Assembly (NCBI RefSeq): GCF_003857035.1
Contig: NZ_QGSY01000189.1
Coordinates: forward strand, 1-35,730
DNA from: Micromonospora arida
Lineage (GTDB): Bacteria; Actinomycetota; Actinomycetes; Mycobacteriales; Micromonosporaceae
Direction of reading: 5' to 3'
Length of the DNA stretch: 35,730 nt
How positions within the stretch are numbered: the stretch's first letter is position 1; each line of letters starts with the position of its first letter. The translations under genes and the position numbers were made by a program. The notes beneath the pieces were generated by a model, which did no database searches, was not told the DNA's origin, and saw only the letters and a program-made list of their open reading frames with translations. Shown here one piece after another: positions 25,002 through 34,125 of the stretch.

Positions 25002-25019
25002 GTATGACCGGCGTCATAC
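25002..25019. promoter_or_regulatory. 18-bp palindrome upstream of menJ, candidate operator
   Basis: Perfect inverted repeat GTATGAC-CGGC-GTCATAC (7-bp arms, 4-nt centre), 55 nt upstream of the menJ ATG. On the minus strand it overlaps a possible -10 (TACACT). Its size fits a dimeric repressor such as TetR, but no regulator gene is adjacent. Assignment by position and symmetry only. Confidence 0.5.
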
Positions 25020-25086
25020 CAGCGCAGGATCAGGGGTACCTAACTCGCGGATGTGACAGCTAACCATCGTCCACAGCGGTCGGGTG

Positions 25087-25311
25087 TCAGGCCGGGCTGG
25101 AGGCGTCGAGGCCCGCGTCGACCCGAATCGTCTCCGGTAGATGCTCGCGGAGCGCCCCACCCGCCGCCCGGTCCAGTGCCGCCAACACCTCGGCGACCAC
25201 CTGCCGGACCTCCACCGGGTCGGCCCCGGCCAACTCGCGCAACTGGGAAATGAGCTCGGCCGCGTCGTCGTCGGTCGCGGCCACCGGGTCCGCCGGGTCT
25301 GCTCCGGTCAT
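25087..25311 (-). CDS. Small hypothetical protein
   Basis: A 74-aa acidic, mostly helical-looking protein (LISQLRELAGADPVEVRQVVAEVLAALDRAA) with no transmembrane segment or recognisable motif. It lies in the minus-strand run between menG and menJ, with gaps of 85 bp upstream and 139 bp downstream. Codon use is consistent with the GC-rich third positions of real genes. The ATG at 25311 is chosen because the extension upstream runs through AT-rich intergenic sequence. No good Shine-Dalgarno is seen. I do not recognise the family. Confidence 0.55.
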   Translation of the reverse strand: MTGADPADPVAATDDDAAELISQLRELAGADPVEVRQVVAEVLAALDRAAGGALREHLPETIRVDAGLDASSPA

Positions 25312-25353
25312 GCGATCGAGCGTACCGGGCAAAGTGGACCAAGTCCGATATTT

Positions 25354-25375
25354 ACGGAACCTGAATAATGTCCGT
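25354..25375. promoter_or_regulatory. AT-rich inverted repeat in the menG-small gene gap
   Basis: ACGGA (25354-25358) and TCCGT (25371-25375) flank 12 nt of AT-rich sequence, unusual in this GC-rich window. It may be an operator or promoter for the small gene downstream. Weak symmetry only. Confidence 0.25.
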
Positions 25376-25396
25376 ACCGGTTGGTGCGGTCCCCCG

Positions 25397-26107
25397 CTAC
25401 TCGCGGATCCCCCGGTGCAGGGCCACCACGCCACCGGTCAGGTTGCGCCACGCCACGCGCCCCCACCCGGCCGCGGCCACCCGGCCGGCCAGCGCAGACT
25501 GCGCCGGCCAGGCCCGGACCGACTCGGCGAGATAGACGTACGCCTCGGGGTTGCTCGACACCGTGCGGGCCACCGCGGGCAGCGACCGCATCAGGTACGA
25601 CAGGTAGACCGTCCGGAAGACCGGGTTGACCGGGGTGCTGAACTCGCAGACCACCAGCCGGCCGCCCGGCCGGGTCACCCGGGCCAGCTCACGCAACGCC
25701 GCGTCGGTGTCGTTGACGTTGCGCAGCGCAAAGGAGATGGTCACCGCGTCGAAGCTGGCGTCGGCGAACGGCAGCCGCAGCGCATCTCCCGCCAGCAGCG
25801 GCACCTCGGGCCGGGCCCGCTTGCCGGTGTGCAGCATGCCGAGTGACAGGTCGACCCCGACCGCGTACGCCCCGGACTGGGCCAGCTCGCGCGTCGAGAC
25901 GCCGGTGCCCGCGCCCACGTCCAACACCCGCTCGCCCGGCCGCAGCCCGAGCGCCGCCCGGGTGGACCGGCGCCAGGAGCGATCCTGGCCCAGCGAGATC
26001 ACCGTGTTGGTCAGGTCGTAACGCTCTGCCACGCCATCGAACATCGCGGCGACCTCGTGCGGCTGCTTGTCCAGACTGGCGCGCTGGCCCTGCGGGGTAC
26101 GGCTCAC
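25397..26107 (-). CDS. menG: Demethylmenaquinone methyltransferase
   Basis: A 236-aa S-adenosylmethionine-dependent methyltransferase of the UbiE/MenG family, catalysing the last step of menaquinone synthesis by C-methylation of demethylmenaquinone. Family marks: [25 protein letters not shown] near the N-terminus, motif [26 protein letters not shown], the [20 protein letters not shown] block and [28 protein letters not shown]. The GTG at 26107 ([27 protein letters not shown]) starts at the family norm, although the purine run lies directly against it. An upstream start at 26134 adds non-family residues. Expected substrate is from the futalosine route given mqnC nearby. Confidence 0.93.
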   Translation of the reverse strand: MSRTPQGQRASLDKQPHEVAAMFDGVAERYDLTNTVISLGQDRSWRRSTRAALGLRPGERVLDVGAGTGVSTRELAQSGAYAVGVDLSLGMLHTGKRARPEVPLLAGDALRLPFADASFDAVTISFALRNVNDTDAALRELARVTRPGGRLVVCEFSTPVNPVFRTVYLSYLMRSLPAVARTVSSNPEAYVYLAESVRAWPAQSALAGRVAAAGWGRVAWRNLTGGVVALHRGIRE

Positions 26108-26175
26108 CCCCTCACTCTGCCAGCCGCCCGCCACCCGACGTTCGCTGGGTGGGCGGCACTCACCCCGTACGCGAA

Positions 26176-26203
26176 AGGGCGGGGTGGTCGCCCACCCCGC
26201 CCT
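26176..26203. terminator. Terminator after surface protein A
   Basis: Perfect 12-bp stem (26176-26187 with 26192-26203), 4-nt loop TCGC, 102 bp beyond the stop of the surface protein and 69 bp before menG. The core is almost the same as the terminator after paralogue B. Confidence 0.75.
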
Positions 26204-26305
26204 CGCGTCGTGCCCGCGTCCGTGACACCTCGGTCAGCACGCCTGCCGCCATCGCACCCGCCGCGGTCGCGCCTCACCTGCGCGCCGCTGGTCAGAGCAC
26301 CGGTG

Positions 26306-27961
<1,656 letters not shown>

Positions 27962-28005
27962 CAGTCCCCCGGGGGTAGGGAAGAAAGAGTGGTTGCGGAA
28001 CGAGC

Positions 28006-28039
28006 GGACGTTATCGGAGGCCGATCTTCCACGCCAGCC
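28006..28039 (-). promoter_or_regulatory. Shared promoter-like block upstream of surface protein A
   Basis: 34-bp block on the minus strand starting GGCTGGCG and ending TAACGTCC, with 25 of 34 bases identical to the block upstream of paralogue B. The block's nearest end is 44 nt upstream of the ATG. TAACGT may be a -10, or GGAA with CGTC 16 nt later may be an ECF-type pair. Confidence 0.5.
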
Positions 28040-28079
28040 GGCAGACCGTTTTCATCCGTCCGGTCCGAGCTGGGCAGAC

Positions 28080-28115
28080 AGTACGGGCGGGATGGTCACC
28101 CATCCCGCCCGTACT
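28080..28115. terminator. Terminator after surface protein B
   Basis: Perfect 16-bp stem (28080-28095 with 28100-28115), 4-nt loop TCAC, 46 bp beyond the stop of surface protein B and upstream of surface protein A's promoter. The stem core closely resembles that of the terminator at 26176-26203. Confidence 0.85.
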
Positions 28116-28161
28116 GCCGTGCGTTATATGAACGACCCTCATGGGTCGATGGAGGACCGCC

Positions 28162-29397
28162 TCAGCCGGCCGTACGCTCGTCGCCCGGCGTTACCAGAAC
28201 CACCCGGCGCCGACGCGCGACCAGCACCATCACACCACCGGTGATCAGCACCGCCGCACCGATTCCGCCGATCAGACCCGCCTGCACACCGGTGACGGGC
28301 AGGCCGCCGCCGGAGCCGCCCTGGCCACCCTCGCCAGGGTTGTCGCCGGGGTTGTCGCCGCCGCCGGAGCCGGCCTTGGCGGCCACGATGACCGCAAAGT
28401 CGTCCCGGTCGTCCGACGGGTCCACGTCGGTGACACGCTCAGCCGCGGCCACCGCCTTGACGTTCTTGATCGCGCTCCGGCGGGCCGCCCCGGGCATCGG
28501 GGTGCCGACCGGGGCCACGTCGAGCGCCTTGGCGGCCAGCGAGCCGTCCGGCAGCGCGGCCGGGGCCGTCACGCCCGCCGCCACCGCGATCGGGAAGGTG
28601 ATCAGCGCTCCGACGGCCTCGCCGAACAGGAATTCCTTGTCGGTGCAGGTCACGGTGCGCTTGTCGGCGGAGTACTCGCAGGGCTCGTACTGCTCGGTGA
28701 AGGTGACGCCCTTCGGCAGTTGCACCGTGAACTCGACACCCTTGGCGATCCTGTCGCCCTGGTTGACGATCTCACCGACGAAGACGGCGTTGTCACCCGC
28801 GTACAGCGGAGCCTGTTCCGTCATCACGCCGTCGACCAGGCGGAGCGCGGTCTTGACGTCGGTCGCGATCACGCCCACGTCGACGCCGCTCTCGTTGCTG
28901 ACGTCGATGCGAGCGGTGGCCGAGTTGTTGCCCGGTGTGGTGTCGCTCGGCGACTCGATGGTCACCGTGATCGGCGCAGAGTACGGCTCGTCGACTGCCA
29001 CCGTCCGCTTGATCAGCACAATCGGCAGCTCAACGGTCTCGCCTGGCCCGGGGATGTCCTCCGGTGCCACGACACAGGTCCAGAGCGCGGGTTTGCCGGC
29101 GCCCTCGCCGCTACAGTCGCCGCCGGCCGGGAAGACCGCCATTGTGTCCCAATCGATCTGCGACGTGTCGGCCTTGACCACCAGTGAGCTCGGCGTGCCC
29201 GGACCACCGTTCGTGACCTTGGCGAACGCCGTCTTGACCTGCTGTCCCTCGGCGACCTTCGTGCCGACGACGGCCTTGATCGAAAGGTCGGCACCGTCGG
29301 GTGCGGCAGCGGCTGGCGCGGCGGCCATCACGCACAGACCGCCAGCAAGCAGCGCGACCGCGCCGAGCCGCGCCAGCGGCCGGTTACGAAAGGTCAT
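28162..29397 (-). CDS. LPXTG-anchored surface protein B
   Basis: A 411-aa exported protein, paralogue of protein A at its ends. Signal peptide about 1-32, then a beta-rich extracellular region (to about 345) of CARDB/DUF11-like repeats with Cys pairs C94/C107 and a second CEYSADKRTVTC pair. A Gly/Asn/Asp-rich linker leads to LPVTG at 366-370, hydrophobic helix and RRRR tail. The final 46 residues align closely with protein A, but B lacks the Thr-Pro stalk. ATG at 29397 has GGGGG upstream. Wall anchoring by sortase is inferred; no sortase gene is in the window. Confidence 0.88.
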   Translation of the reverse strand: MTFRNRPLARLGAVALLAGGLCVMAAAPAAAAPDGADLSIKAVVGTKVAEGQQVKTAFAKVTNGGPGTPSSLVVKADTSQIDWDTMAVFPAGGDCSGEGAGKPALWTCVVAPEDIPGPGETVELPIVLIKRTVAVDEPYSAPITVTIESPSDTTPGNNSATARIDVSNESGVDVGVIATDVKTALRLVDGVMTEQAPLYAGDNAVFVGEIVNQGDRIAKGVEFTVQLPKGVTFTEQYEPCEYSADKRTVTCTDKEFLFGEAVGALITFPIAVAAGVTAPAALPDGSLAAKALDVAPVGTPMPGAARRSAIKNVKAVAAAERVTDVDPSDDRDDFAVIVAAKAGSGGGDNPGDNPGEGGQGGSGGGLPVTGVQAGLIGGIGAAVLITGGVMVLVARRRRVVLVTPGDERTAG

Positions 29398-29434
29398 GGA
29401 AGGCCCCCGCAGGCTAGAGAAAAGGTACGGGCGG

Positions 29435-29468
29435 GGACGTTAGCGGGCCTCGATCGCTCCCGCCAGCC
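29435..29468 (-). promoter_or_regulatory. Shared promoter-like block upstream of surface protein B
   Basis: 34-bp minus-strand block GGCTGGCG...TAACGTCC, same length and endpoints as the one upstream of paralogue A (25/34 identical). It ends about 37 nt upstream of the ATG at 29397. Conservation in a non-coding position supports a functional promoter. Confidence 0.5.
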
Positions 29469-29534
29469 CCCGACCTGGGCGAAGCCGGCCGGGATGCCGC
29501 GAGTGACTTGAGGATTGTCCGGATTGATGACGGT

Positions 29535-29570
29535 TGTTGTGCCGGATCGACGGTGGCCGCCGGCACAACA
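29535..29570 (-). terminator. Candidate terminator after mqnC
   Basis: 11-bp perfect stem TGTTGTGCCGG (29535-29545) and CCGGCACAACA (29560-29570) with a 14-nt loop, about 70 nt beyond the mqnC stop. Also could be an operator for the next gene. Otherwise the 29398-29638 gap holds only the promoter block at 29435. Confidence 0.45.
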
Positions 29571-29638
29571 TTCACCGAATCGAGATCCGTGGGTGACCGT
29601 TCAGCTGGCGGGCCGTCGGATGTCGCGGAGTCGAGCGG

Positions 29639-30823
29639 TCAGTGCGCGTCCACCAGCGGCAGGGACTTCCCCGCGCCACCGCCGGGCAGCGCGATCGAGG
29701 AGAAGTGCGACACCACCCGCTCGTCGGTCGGGTCGTCGGCCGGCGTGTGGTGCACGGCGAGCCGGTTGTAGAGAGTGTCGCGCTGCGCCGGGATCCGGTC
29801 CGCCGAGCGGATCATGCCGATCAGCTCGTGCAGGTTGGAGCGGTGCCGGGCACCGGCGGAGGAGATGACGTTCTCCTCCAGCATGATCGAGCCGAGGTCG
29901 TCCACGCCCATGTGCAGCGCGAGCTGCCCGACGTCCTTGCCGGTGGTCAACCAGGACGCCTGCAGGTGCGGCACGGTCTCGAAGAAGAGCCGGGCCACCG
30001 CGACCAGGCGCAGGTATTCCAGGGTGGTCGCCTGGGTGCGGCCCTTCAGGTGGTTGTTCTCCGGCTGGTACGTCCACGGGATGAAGGACCGGAAACCGCG
30101 GGTGCGGTCCTGCACGTCACGGATCATGCGCAGGTGCTCGATCCGCTCGGCGTGCGTCTCGCCGGTGCCCATCATCATGGTGGCGGTCGACTCGATGCCC
30201 TGCCGGTGGGCCAGCTCCATGACCTCCAGCCACCGCTCGCCCGACTCCTTGAGGGGGGCGATCGCCTTGCGGGGCCGCTCGGGCAGCATCTCCGCGCCGG
30301 CGCCGGCGATCGAGTCCAGGCCGGCGGTCTTGATCCGGGCGATGGCCTCGTCCAGGCTCACCCCGGAGACCTTGGCCATGTGCAGGATCTCGCTGGGGCC
30401 GATCGAGTGGATGACCAGCTGCGGGTACGCCTGCTTGACCGAGGAGAACAGCTCCTCGTAGTACTCCACGCCGTAGTCCGGGTGGTGCCCGCCCTGGAGC
30501 ATCACCTGGGTGGCGCCAAGCTCGACCGCCTCGCCGCACCGGCGCAGGATCTCCTCGGTCGGGTGGGTCCACCCTTCCTTGTGCTTGGGCGCGCGGTAGA
30601 AGGCGCAGAACTTGCACGCCGTCACGCAGACGTTCGTGTAGTTGATGTTGCGGTCGATCAGGTAGGTGACCACGTTGTCCGGGTAGCGTCGCCGACGCAC
30701 CGCGTCCGCCGCCTCGCCCAACGCGTGGAAGGGCGCCTCGGTGTAGAGCAGCAGCGCCTCCTCGGGCGTGATCCGCCCGCCGTCCGCGCCGCGCTGCAGG
30801 ATGTCGTCGATCTCCCGGCTCAC
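29639..30823 (-). CDS. mqnC: Dehypoxanthine futalosine cyclase (radical SAM)
   Basis: A 394-aa radical SAM enzyme of the futalosine pathway of menaquinone synthesis, turning dehypoxanthine futalosine into cyclic DHFL. The radical SAM motif CX3CX2C is CVTACKFC (C66, C70, C73) preceded by NINYTN. Further family blocks are MLQGGHHPDYGVEYYEELF, SIGPSEILHMAKVSGV and MMMGTGETHAERIEHL, RGFRSFIPWTYQPENNHL and GVDDLGSIMLEENVISSAGA. Two GTGs compete. The one at 30823 lies 7 nt after GGGG and gives the normal MSREIDDILQRG start. The 30829 GTG lies within the purine run. The other mqn genes are elsewhere, so pathway completeness cannot be shown here. Confidence 0.95.
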   Translation of the reverse strand: MSREIDDILQRGADGGRITPEEALLLYTEAPFHALGEAADAVRRRRYPDNVVTYLIDRNINYTNVCVTACKFCAFYRAPKHKEGWTHPTEEILRRCGEAVELGATQVMLQGGHHPDYGVEYYEELFSSVKQAYPQLVIHSIGPSEILHMAKVSGVSLDEAIARIKTAGLDSIAGAGAEMLPERPRKAIAPLKESGERWLEVMELAHRQGIESTATMMMGTGETHAERIEHLRMIRDVQDRTRGFRSFIPWTYQPENNHLKGRTQATTLEYLRLVAVARLFFETVPHLQASWLTTGKDVGQLALHMGVDDLGSIMLEENVISSAGARHRSNLHELIGMIRSADRIPAQRDTLYNRLAVHHTPADDPTDERVVSHFSSIALPGGGAGKSLPLVDAH

Positions 30824-30861
30824 CGTCACACCCCGAGCCTACGTCGGCCCACCCGACTCGA

Positions 30862-30878
30862 CCGCCGGACCCCGGCGG
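30862..30878. terminator. Weak hairpin between the unknown paa-linked gene and mqnC
   Basis: 7-bp perfect stem CCGCCGG/CCGGCGG with a 3-nt loop, in the 79-bp gap between the stop at 30903 and the mqnC start. Could partly end the paa transcript; short and without T-tract. Confidence 0.35.
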
Positions 30879-30902
30879 GTGCGGCACGTCCCACAGCCGC
30901 CG

Positions 30903-31304
30903 TCAGCTCTCGCGTACCTCGACGCGTATTCCGTAGGTGTCCCGCAGCTCCGCCGCGAGCTCCGGCCCCACCCACGCCGGCAGGTACGCCTCCCACCACG
31001 ACCGCTCGGAGCGCCCCGGCGTCGGCTGCTCGGAGAGCACCGCCCGGAACCGCTCGTCCGCCGCCTCGATCCGCTCCCGGACCCACTTCATCTGCGGGAA
31101 GCCGGACAACCGTTCGTCGGTCAGAAGCCTCTCGATGGCGTTCCGGATGCTGAGGTCGAACCAGTACTCGTCGAGGTTGTCGTCGTAGCCCTCCTCGCAG
31201 AACTGGATGAACTGCTCCCACCCCTCCACGTAGCTGGTCGGGCGTCGCCCCCCGGTGACCTCGGCGAACCGCTCCACGAACTCCCGGTCGTTCGGCGCCC
31301 TCAC
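30903..31304 (-). CDS. Hypothetical protein coupled to paaE
   Basis: A 133-aa soluble acidic protein without a known motif: FVERFAEVTGGRRPTSYVEGWEQFIQFCEEGYDDNLDEYWFDLSIRNAIERLL at the N-terminal half and WWEAYLPAWVGPELAAELRDTYGIRVEVRES at the end. It looks globular, alpha-rich, and Trp-rich (W29, W48 and a WW pair). GTG at 31304 overlaps the paaE stop by GTGA, so it is co-translated with the phenylacetyl-CoA epoxidase. Conservation is not testable here, but the tight overlap argues it is a real gene. Function unknown. Confidence 0.7.
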   Translation of the reverse strand: MRAPNDREFVERFAEVTGGRRPTSYVEGWEQFIQFCEEGYDDNLDEYWFDLSIRNAIERLLTDERLSGFPQMKWVRERIEAADERFRAVLSEQPTPGRSERSWWEAYLPAWVGPELAAELRDTYGIRVEVRES

Positions 31305-32410
31305 GCGTCGTAGTCGACAGTGAGCCTGTCAGTGGTCGGGCTGGACTGACAGGTCAGCACATAGCCGGCGGCCAGCTCGTCGGGCTCCAGCGCGTAGTTG
31401 CGGGCCATCGTGACCGCGCCGTCGACGACCTTCGCCTTGCAGGTCGAGCAGACGCCACCCTTGCAGGCGTACGGCAGCTCACCCCGCACCTTCAGCGCGG
31501 CGTCCAGCACCCGTTCCTCGCGACCCATGGTGAAGCTCGACGACCGGCCGTCCAGCACGATGGTCACCTCGGCTCCGGCGCCCACCTGGTCGACGGGTCG
31601 GCGCACCGGCTCCGGTGGCGTGTCGACGTGGAACAACTCGGTGTGCACCGCCGACTCGGGCAGCCCGCGTGCGGTCAGCACGTCCCGGACGTCGACCACC
31701 ATGCCGTACGGACCGCAGAGGAACCACTCCTCGATCAGGTCGCCCGGCACGATGGTGCCCAGCAACCGGCCCAGCCGCTCGGCGTCGATCCGACCGGAGA
31801 GCAGCGGCGACTCGCCCTGTTCCCGGGAGAGGACGTGCACCAGGTGCAGCCGGGTGGGGTGACGGTCCTTCAGGTCGGCCAACTCCTCAGCGAACATCAC
31901 CGTGTTCGCCGTGCGGTTGCCGTACACCAGGGTGAAGGTGCTGGCCGGCTCGACGGCCAGGGCGGTCGCGACCAGCCCGAGCACCGGGGTGATCCCGGAG
32001 CCGGCGACGACCGCGCCGTAATGCCGCACCCGGTCCGGCGCGAACGCCGTGGTGAAGGTGCCCAGCGGTGGCAGCACCTCGACGGTGTCGCCGCCGCGCA
32101 GCGCCCCGCACGCGAACGCCGAGAAGGCGCCGCCGGGGATCTCCCGCACTCCGATCCGCAACCGGCCGTGCCGGGCCAGGTCGTCCGGGGTGGAGCAGAT
32201 CGAGTACGACCGGCGCACGTCCGTGCCGTCCTCCGCAGCTCGCCGCACGGTGAGGTGCTGGCCGGCGCGGAACGCGAAGGTCTCCCGCAGTTCCTCGGGT
32301 ACGGCGAAGGTCACCGCCACGGAGTCGTCGGTGAGCCGGTCGACGGCGGCGACGGACAACGGGTGGAAGACCGGCCGGCGGCGAACCGGGCGGGTGATGG
32401 TGACAGTCAC
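31301..32410 (-). CDS. paaE: 1,2-phenylacetyl-CoA epoxidase reductase subunit
   Basis: A 369-aa reductase that passes electrons from NADPH to the diiron oxygenase PaaAC. N-terminal FAD domain (about 15-115) has the RRSYSICSTP flavin-binding motif, an NAD(P)-binding domain follows (GAVVAGSGITPVLGLVATAL, then FLCGPYGMVVDV), and the C-terminal plant-type ferredoxin carries C316, C321, C324 and C354 (CX4CX2CX29C). The GTG at 32410 overlaps the paaD stop by GTGA; a longer upstream frame is shadow. It is followed by a coupled unknown gene. Confidence 0.96.
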   Translation of the reverse strand: MTVTITRPVRRRPVFHPLSVAAVDRLTDDSVAVTFAVPEELRETFAFRAGQHLTVRRAAEDGTDVRRSYSICSTPDDLARHGRLRIGVREIPGGAFSAFACGALRGGDTVEVLPPLGTFTTAFAPDRVRHYGAVVAGSGITPVLGLVATALAVEPASTFTLVYGNRTANTVMFAEELADLKDRHPTRLHLVHVLSREQGESPLLSGRIDAERLGRLLGTIVPGDLIEEWFLCGPYGMVVDVRDVLTARGLPESAVHTELFHVDTPPEPVRRPVDQVGAGAEVTIVLDGRSSSFTMGREERVLDAALKVRGELPYACKGGVCSTCKAKVVDGAVTMARNYALEPDELAAGYVLTCQSSPTTDRLTVDYDA

Positions 32411-32994
32411 AGCGCCTTCAGGTGGTCGAAGGGTTCGGAGCAGGAACGGCACCGCCACAGCGCCTTGCACGCGGTGGAGCCGAACCGGCTGACCTGCTCG
32501 GTCTCCGGCGAACCGCACTGCGGGCAGCGGACCGCGAGCGTCAGCGACACGACGCCGGTGGTGCGCACCGGGGCCGGCGGGGCGATCCCGGCGGCGGCGA
32601 GCTTGGCCCGCCCACCCTCGGAGATCCAGTCGGTGCTCCACGGTGGGCTGTAGACGGTCCGGACCTCCGCGTCCGGGTGGCCGGCAGCGGTGAGCGCGCG
32701 GCGGATGTCGGCCCGGATCACGTCCATCGCAGGGCAGCCGGTGTAGGTCGGGGTGATGGTGACGGTGACCCGGCCACTGGCCGGATCCTCCTCGACCGCC
32801 CGCAGGATGCCCAGCTGGTCGATGGTGATGACCCGGATCTCCGGGTCCACGACGCTCGCGGCGGCCTGCCGTGCGCTCGCCCTGCCGTCTTCGTTCGCGA
32901 CTGCGGGGCTCCGCTGCGCTGCGCTCCTCGCGCTCACCAGGCCACCTTCGTTCGCGACTGCGGGGCTCCGCTGCGCTGCGCTCCTCGCGCTCAC
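32407..32994 (-). CDS. paaD: 1,2-phenylacetyl-CoA epoxidase subunit PaaD, N-terminus built from repeat elements
   Basis: Maturation/assembly subunit of the Paa epoxidase, DUF59-type plus zinc ribbon. Family core: ASVVDPEIRVITIDQLGILR, TITPTYTGCPAMDVIRADI, and a C-terminal ribbon C157, C160, C182, C185. From the GTG at 32994 (overlaps the paaC stop as GTGA; GGAG 7 nt upstream) it is 195 aa, of which the first 38 are two translated copies of the junction repeat (VSARSAAQRSPAVANE twice). An alternative start is the second element GTG at 32937 (GAAGG 7 nt upstream), giving 176 aa. A native start, GCGAGCGC at 32880, appears mutated from GTG. Core function is secure, start is not. Confidence 0.85.
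   Translation of the reverse strand: MSARSAAQRSPAVANEGGLVSARSAAQRSPAVANEDGRASARQAAASVVDPEIRVITIDQLGILRAVEEDPASGRVTVTITPTYTGCPAMDVIRADIRRALTAAGHPDAEVRTVYSPPWSTDWISEGGRAKLAAAGIAPPAPVRTTGVVSLTLAVRCPQCGSPETEQVSRFGSTACKALWRCRSCSEPFDHLKAL
32880..32937 (-). repeat. Junction repeat element copy E5 (second tandem copy, within paaD)
   Basis: 57-nt element copy in frame within paaD: GTGAGCGCGAGGAGC, core GCCCCGCAGTCGCGAACG, then GAAGACGGCAGG and GCGAGCGC. Its right end GCGAGCGC looks like a decayed GTGAGCGC start site. Confidence 0.85.
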
Positions 32995-32998
32995 CACT
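32937..32998 (-). repeat. Junction repeat element copy E6 (first tandem copy at paaC/paaD)
   Basis: 57-nt copy, nearly identical to E5, opening with the paaC stop (TGGTGAGCGCGAGG) and ending GAACGAAGGTGGCCTGGTGA. The period of 57 is a multiple of three, which let it become coding. Confidence 0.87.
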
Positions 32999-33716
32999 TC
33001 GCTCCGGGGTGGGCGCGGTGCAGCACCTGCATCTCGGCGAGCAGGTAGGCCAGGTGCTCGGTGTGCACACCGGCCCGCCCACCGGCCGGGGCCCAGGCAC
33101 TGTCCGGCTGGGTGAGCGTCGCCTCGGTCAGCACCGGGCCGACGACCTCGTCGAACGCCGGCCGCAGGGTGGCCGGGTCGACCGGCGCCGCCGGGTCCGC
33201 GGCGAACAACTCGTGGGTGTACGGCCACACCTGGTCGACAGCGGCCTGCATCCGGCGATGCGACTCCTCGGTGCCGTCACCGAGCCGCTTCACCCACAGC
33301 GCGCCATGGTCCAGGTGGTACGCCGACTCCTTGCGCGCCTTCGCGCCGATCGCTGCCAACCGCTCGTCCGCGCAGCCGGCCAGCGCCGTGTACAACGGCA
33401 GTTGGTACGCCGCCAGGAAGAACAGCTTCGCCATCGTCACCGCGAAGTCGTCGTTGGGCAGCTCGACCATTAGCGCGTTGCGGAACTCGCGGTCGTCACG
33501 CAGGTACGCCAGCGCGTCCTCGTCGCGGCCTGCGCCCTCCAGCTCGCCCGCGTACGACAGCAGCAGGCGTGCCGCGCCGAGCTGGTCGAGGGCGATGTTG
33601 GCAAGCGCGATGTCCTCTTCCATCTCCGGTGCGCGGGTGGTCCACTCGGCCAGCCGTTGAGCTGCGATCAACGCGTCGTCGGCGAGCGCGAGGGTGAAGT
33701 CGAAGGGCCCGTTCAC
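32991..33716 (-). CDS. paaC: 1,2-phenylacetyl-CoA epoxidase subunit PaaC
   Basis: A 241-aa structural ferritin-like subunit of the Paa oxygenase (catalytically inactive partner of PaaA), all helical. Family marks: DDALIAAQRLAEWTTRAPEMEEDIALANIALDQLGAARLLLSYAGE and KARKESAYHLDHGALWVKRLGDGTEES, and the C-terminal HTEHLAYLLAEMQVLHRAHPGAKW. GTG at 33716 has GAGG 7 nt upstream, within the B/C junction repeat. Its stop codon lies at the left edge of junction element E6. Length matches E. coli PaaC (about 248). Confidence 0.95.
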   Translation of the reverse strand: MNGPFDFTLALADDALIAAQRLAEWTTRAPEMEEDIALANIALDQLGAARLLLSYAGELEGAGRDEDALAYLRDDREFRNALMVELPNDDFAVTMAKLFFLAAYQLPLYTALAGCADERLAAIGAKARKESAYHLDHGALWVKRLGDGTEESHRRMQAAVDQVWPYTHELFAADPAAPVDPATLRPAFDEVVGPVLTEATLTQPDSAWAPAGGRAGVHTEHLAYLLAEMQVLHRAHPGAKW

Positions 33717-33840
33717 GCCGTCACCTCGCTGCGCTGGCCGGTTCGCTCGGTCCACTCGCTCCACGCAACCACCTCGCTTCGCTCGGCGGTGGCGCGAAGC
33801 GCACCGCTGCTGAGCTGGCTGGTTCGCTCGCTCCGCTCGC
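33717..33840 (-). repeat. Second-type junction repeat, copy E7 (paaB/paaC)
   Basis: 124-bp junction insert with two internal copies of GAGCGAACC(A/G)GCCAGC and short palindromes (for example GCGCTTCGCGC). Like the E1-E6 family it starts at the upstream stop (CTGTGAGCG) and ends with a Shine-Dalgarno (GAGG) and a GTGA start. Unlike them it lacks the GCAGTCGCGAACG core. Confidence 0.7.
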
Positions 33841-34125
33841 TCACAGGTGAGCCACCCCGTCCGGCACCTCGTAGAAGGTGGGATGGCGGTAGACCTTGTC
33901 GGCGGCCGGGTCGAAGAAGGCGTCCTTCTCGTCCGGGCTGGACGCGGTGATCGCACCGGCCGGCACCACCCAGATCGACACGCCCTCCTGGCGGCGGGTG
34001 TAGAGGTCGCGGGCGTTGCGCAGGGCAAGCTCGGCGTCGGGGGCGTGCAGGCTGCCGACGTGCGTGTGCGACAGCCCGCGCCGAGCCCGCACGAAGACCT
34101 CCCACAGAGGCGAGTGATCCGTCAT
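33841..34125 (-). CDS. paaB: 1,2-phenylacetyl-CoA epoxidase subunit PaaB
   Basis: A 94-aa subunit of the Paa epoxidase that bridges PaaAC heterodimers. It matches the usual 95-aa length and family pattern ([39 protein letters not shown], then [39 protein letters not shown]). ATG at 34125 overlaps the paaA stop by ATGA. After its stop a 124-bp repeat separates it from paaC. Confidence 0.95.
   Translation of the reverse strand: MTDHSPLWEVFVRARRGLSHTHVGSLHAPDAELALRNARDLYTRRQEGVSIWVVPAGAITASSPDEKDAFFDPAADKVYRHPTFYEVPDGVAHL

Noticed and set aside
32411..33100. Long fusion reading of paaE upstream through paaD
   Set aside because: Different frame of paaD and the junction elements; paaE starts at the GTGA overlap at 32410.
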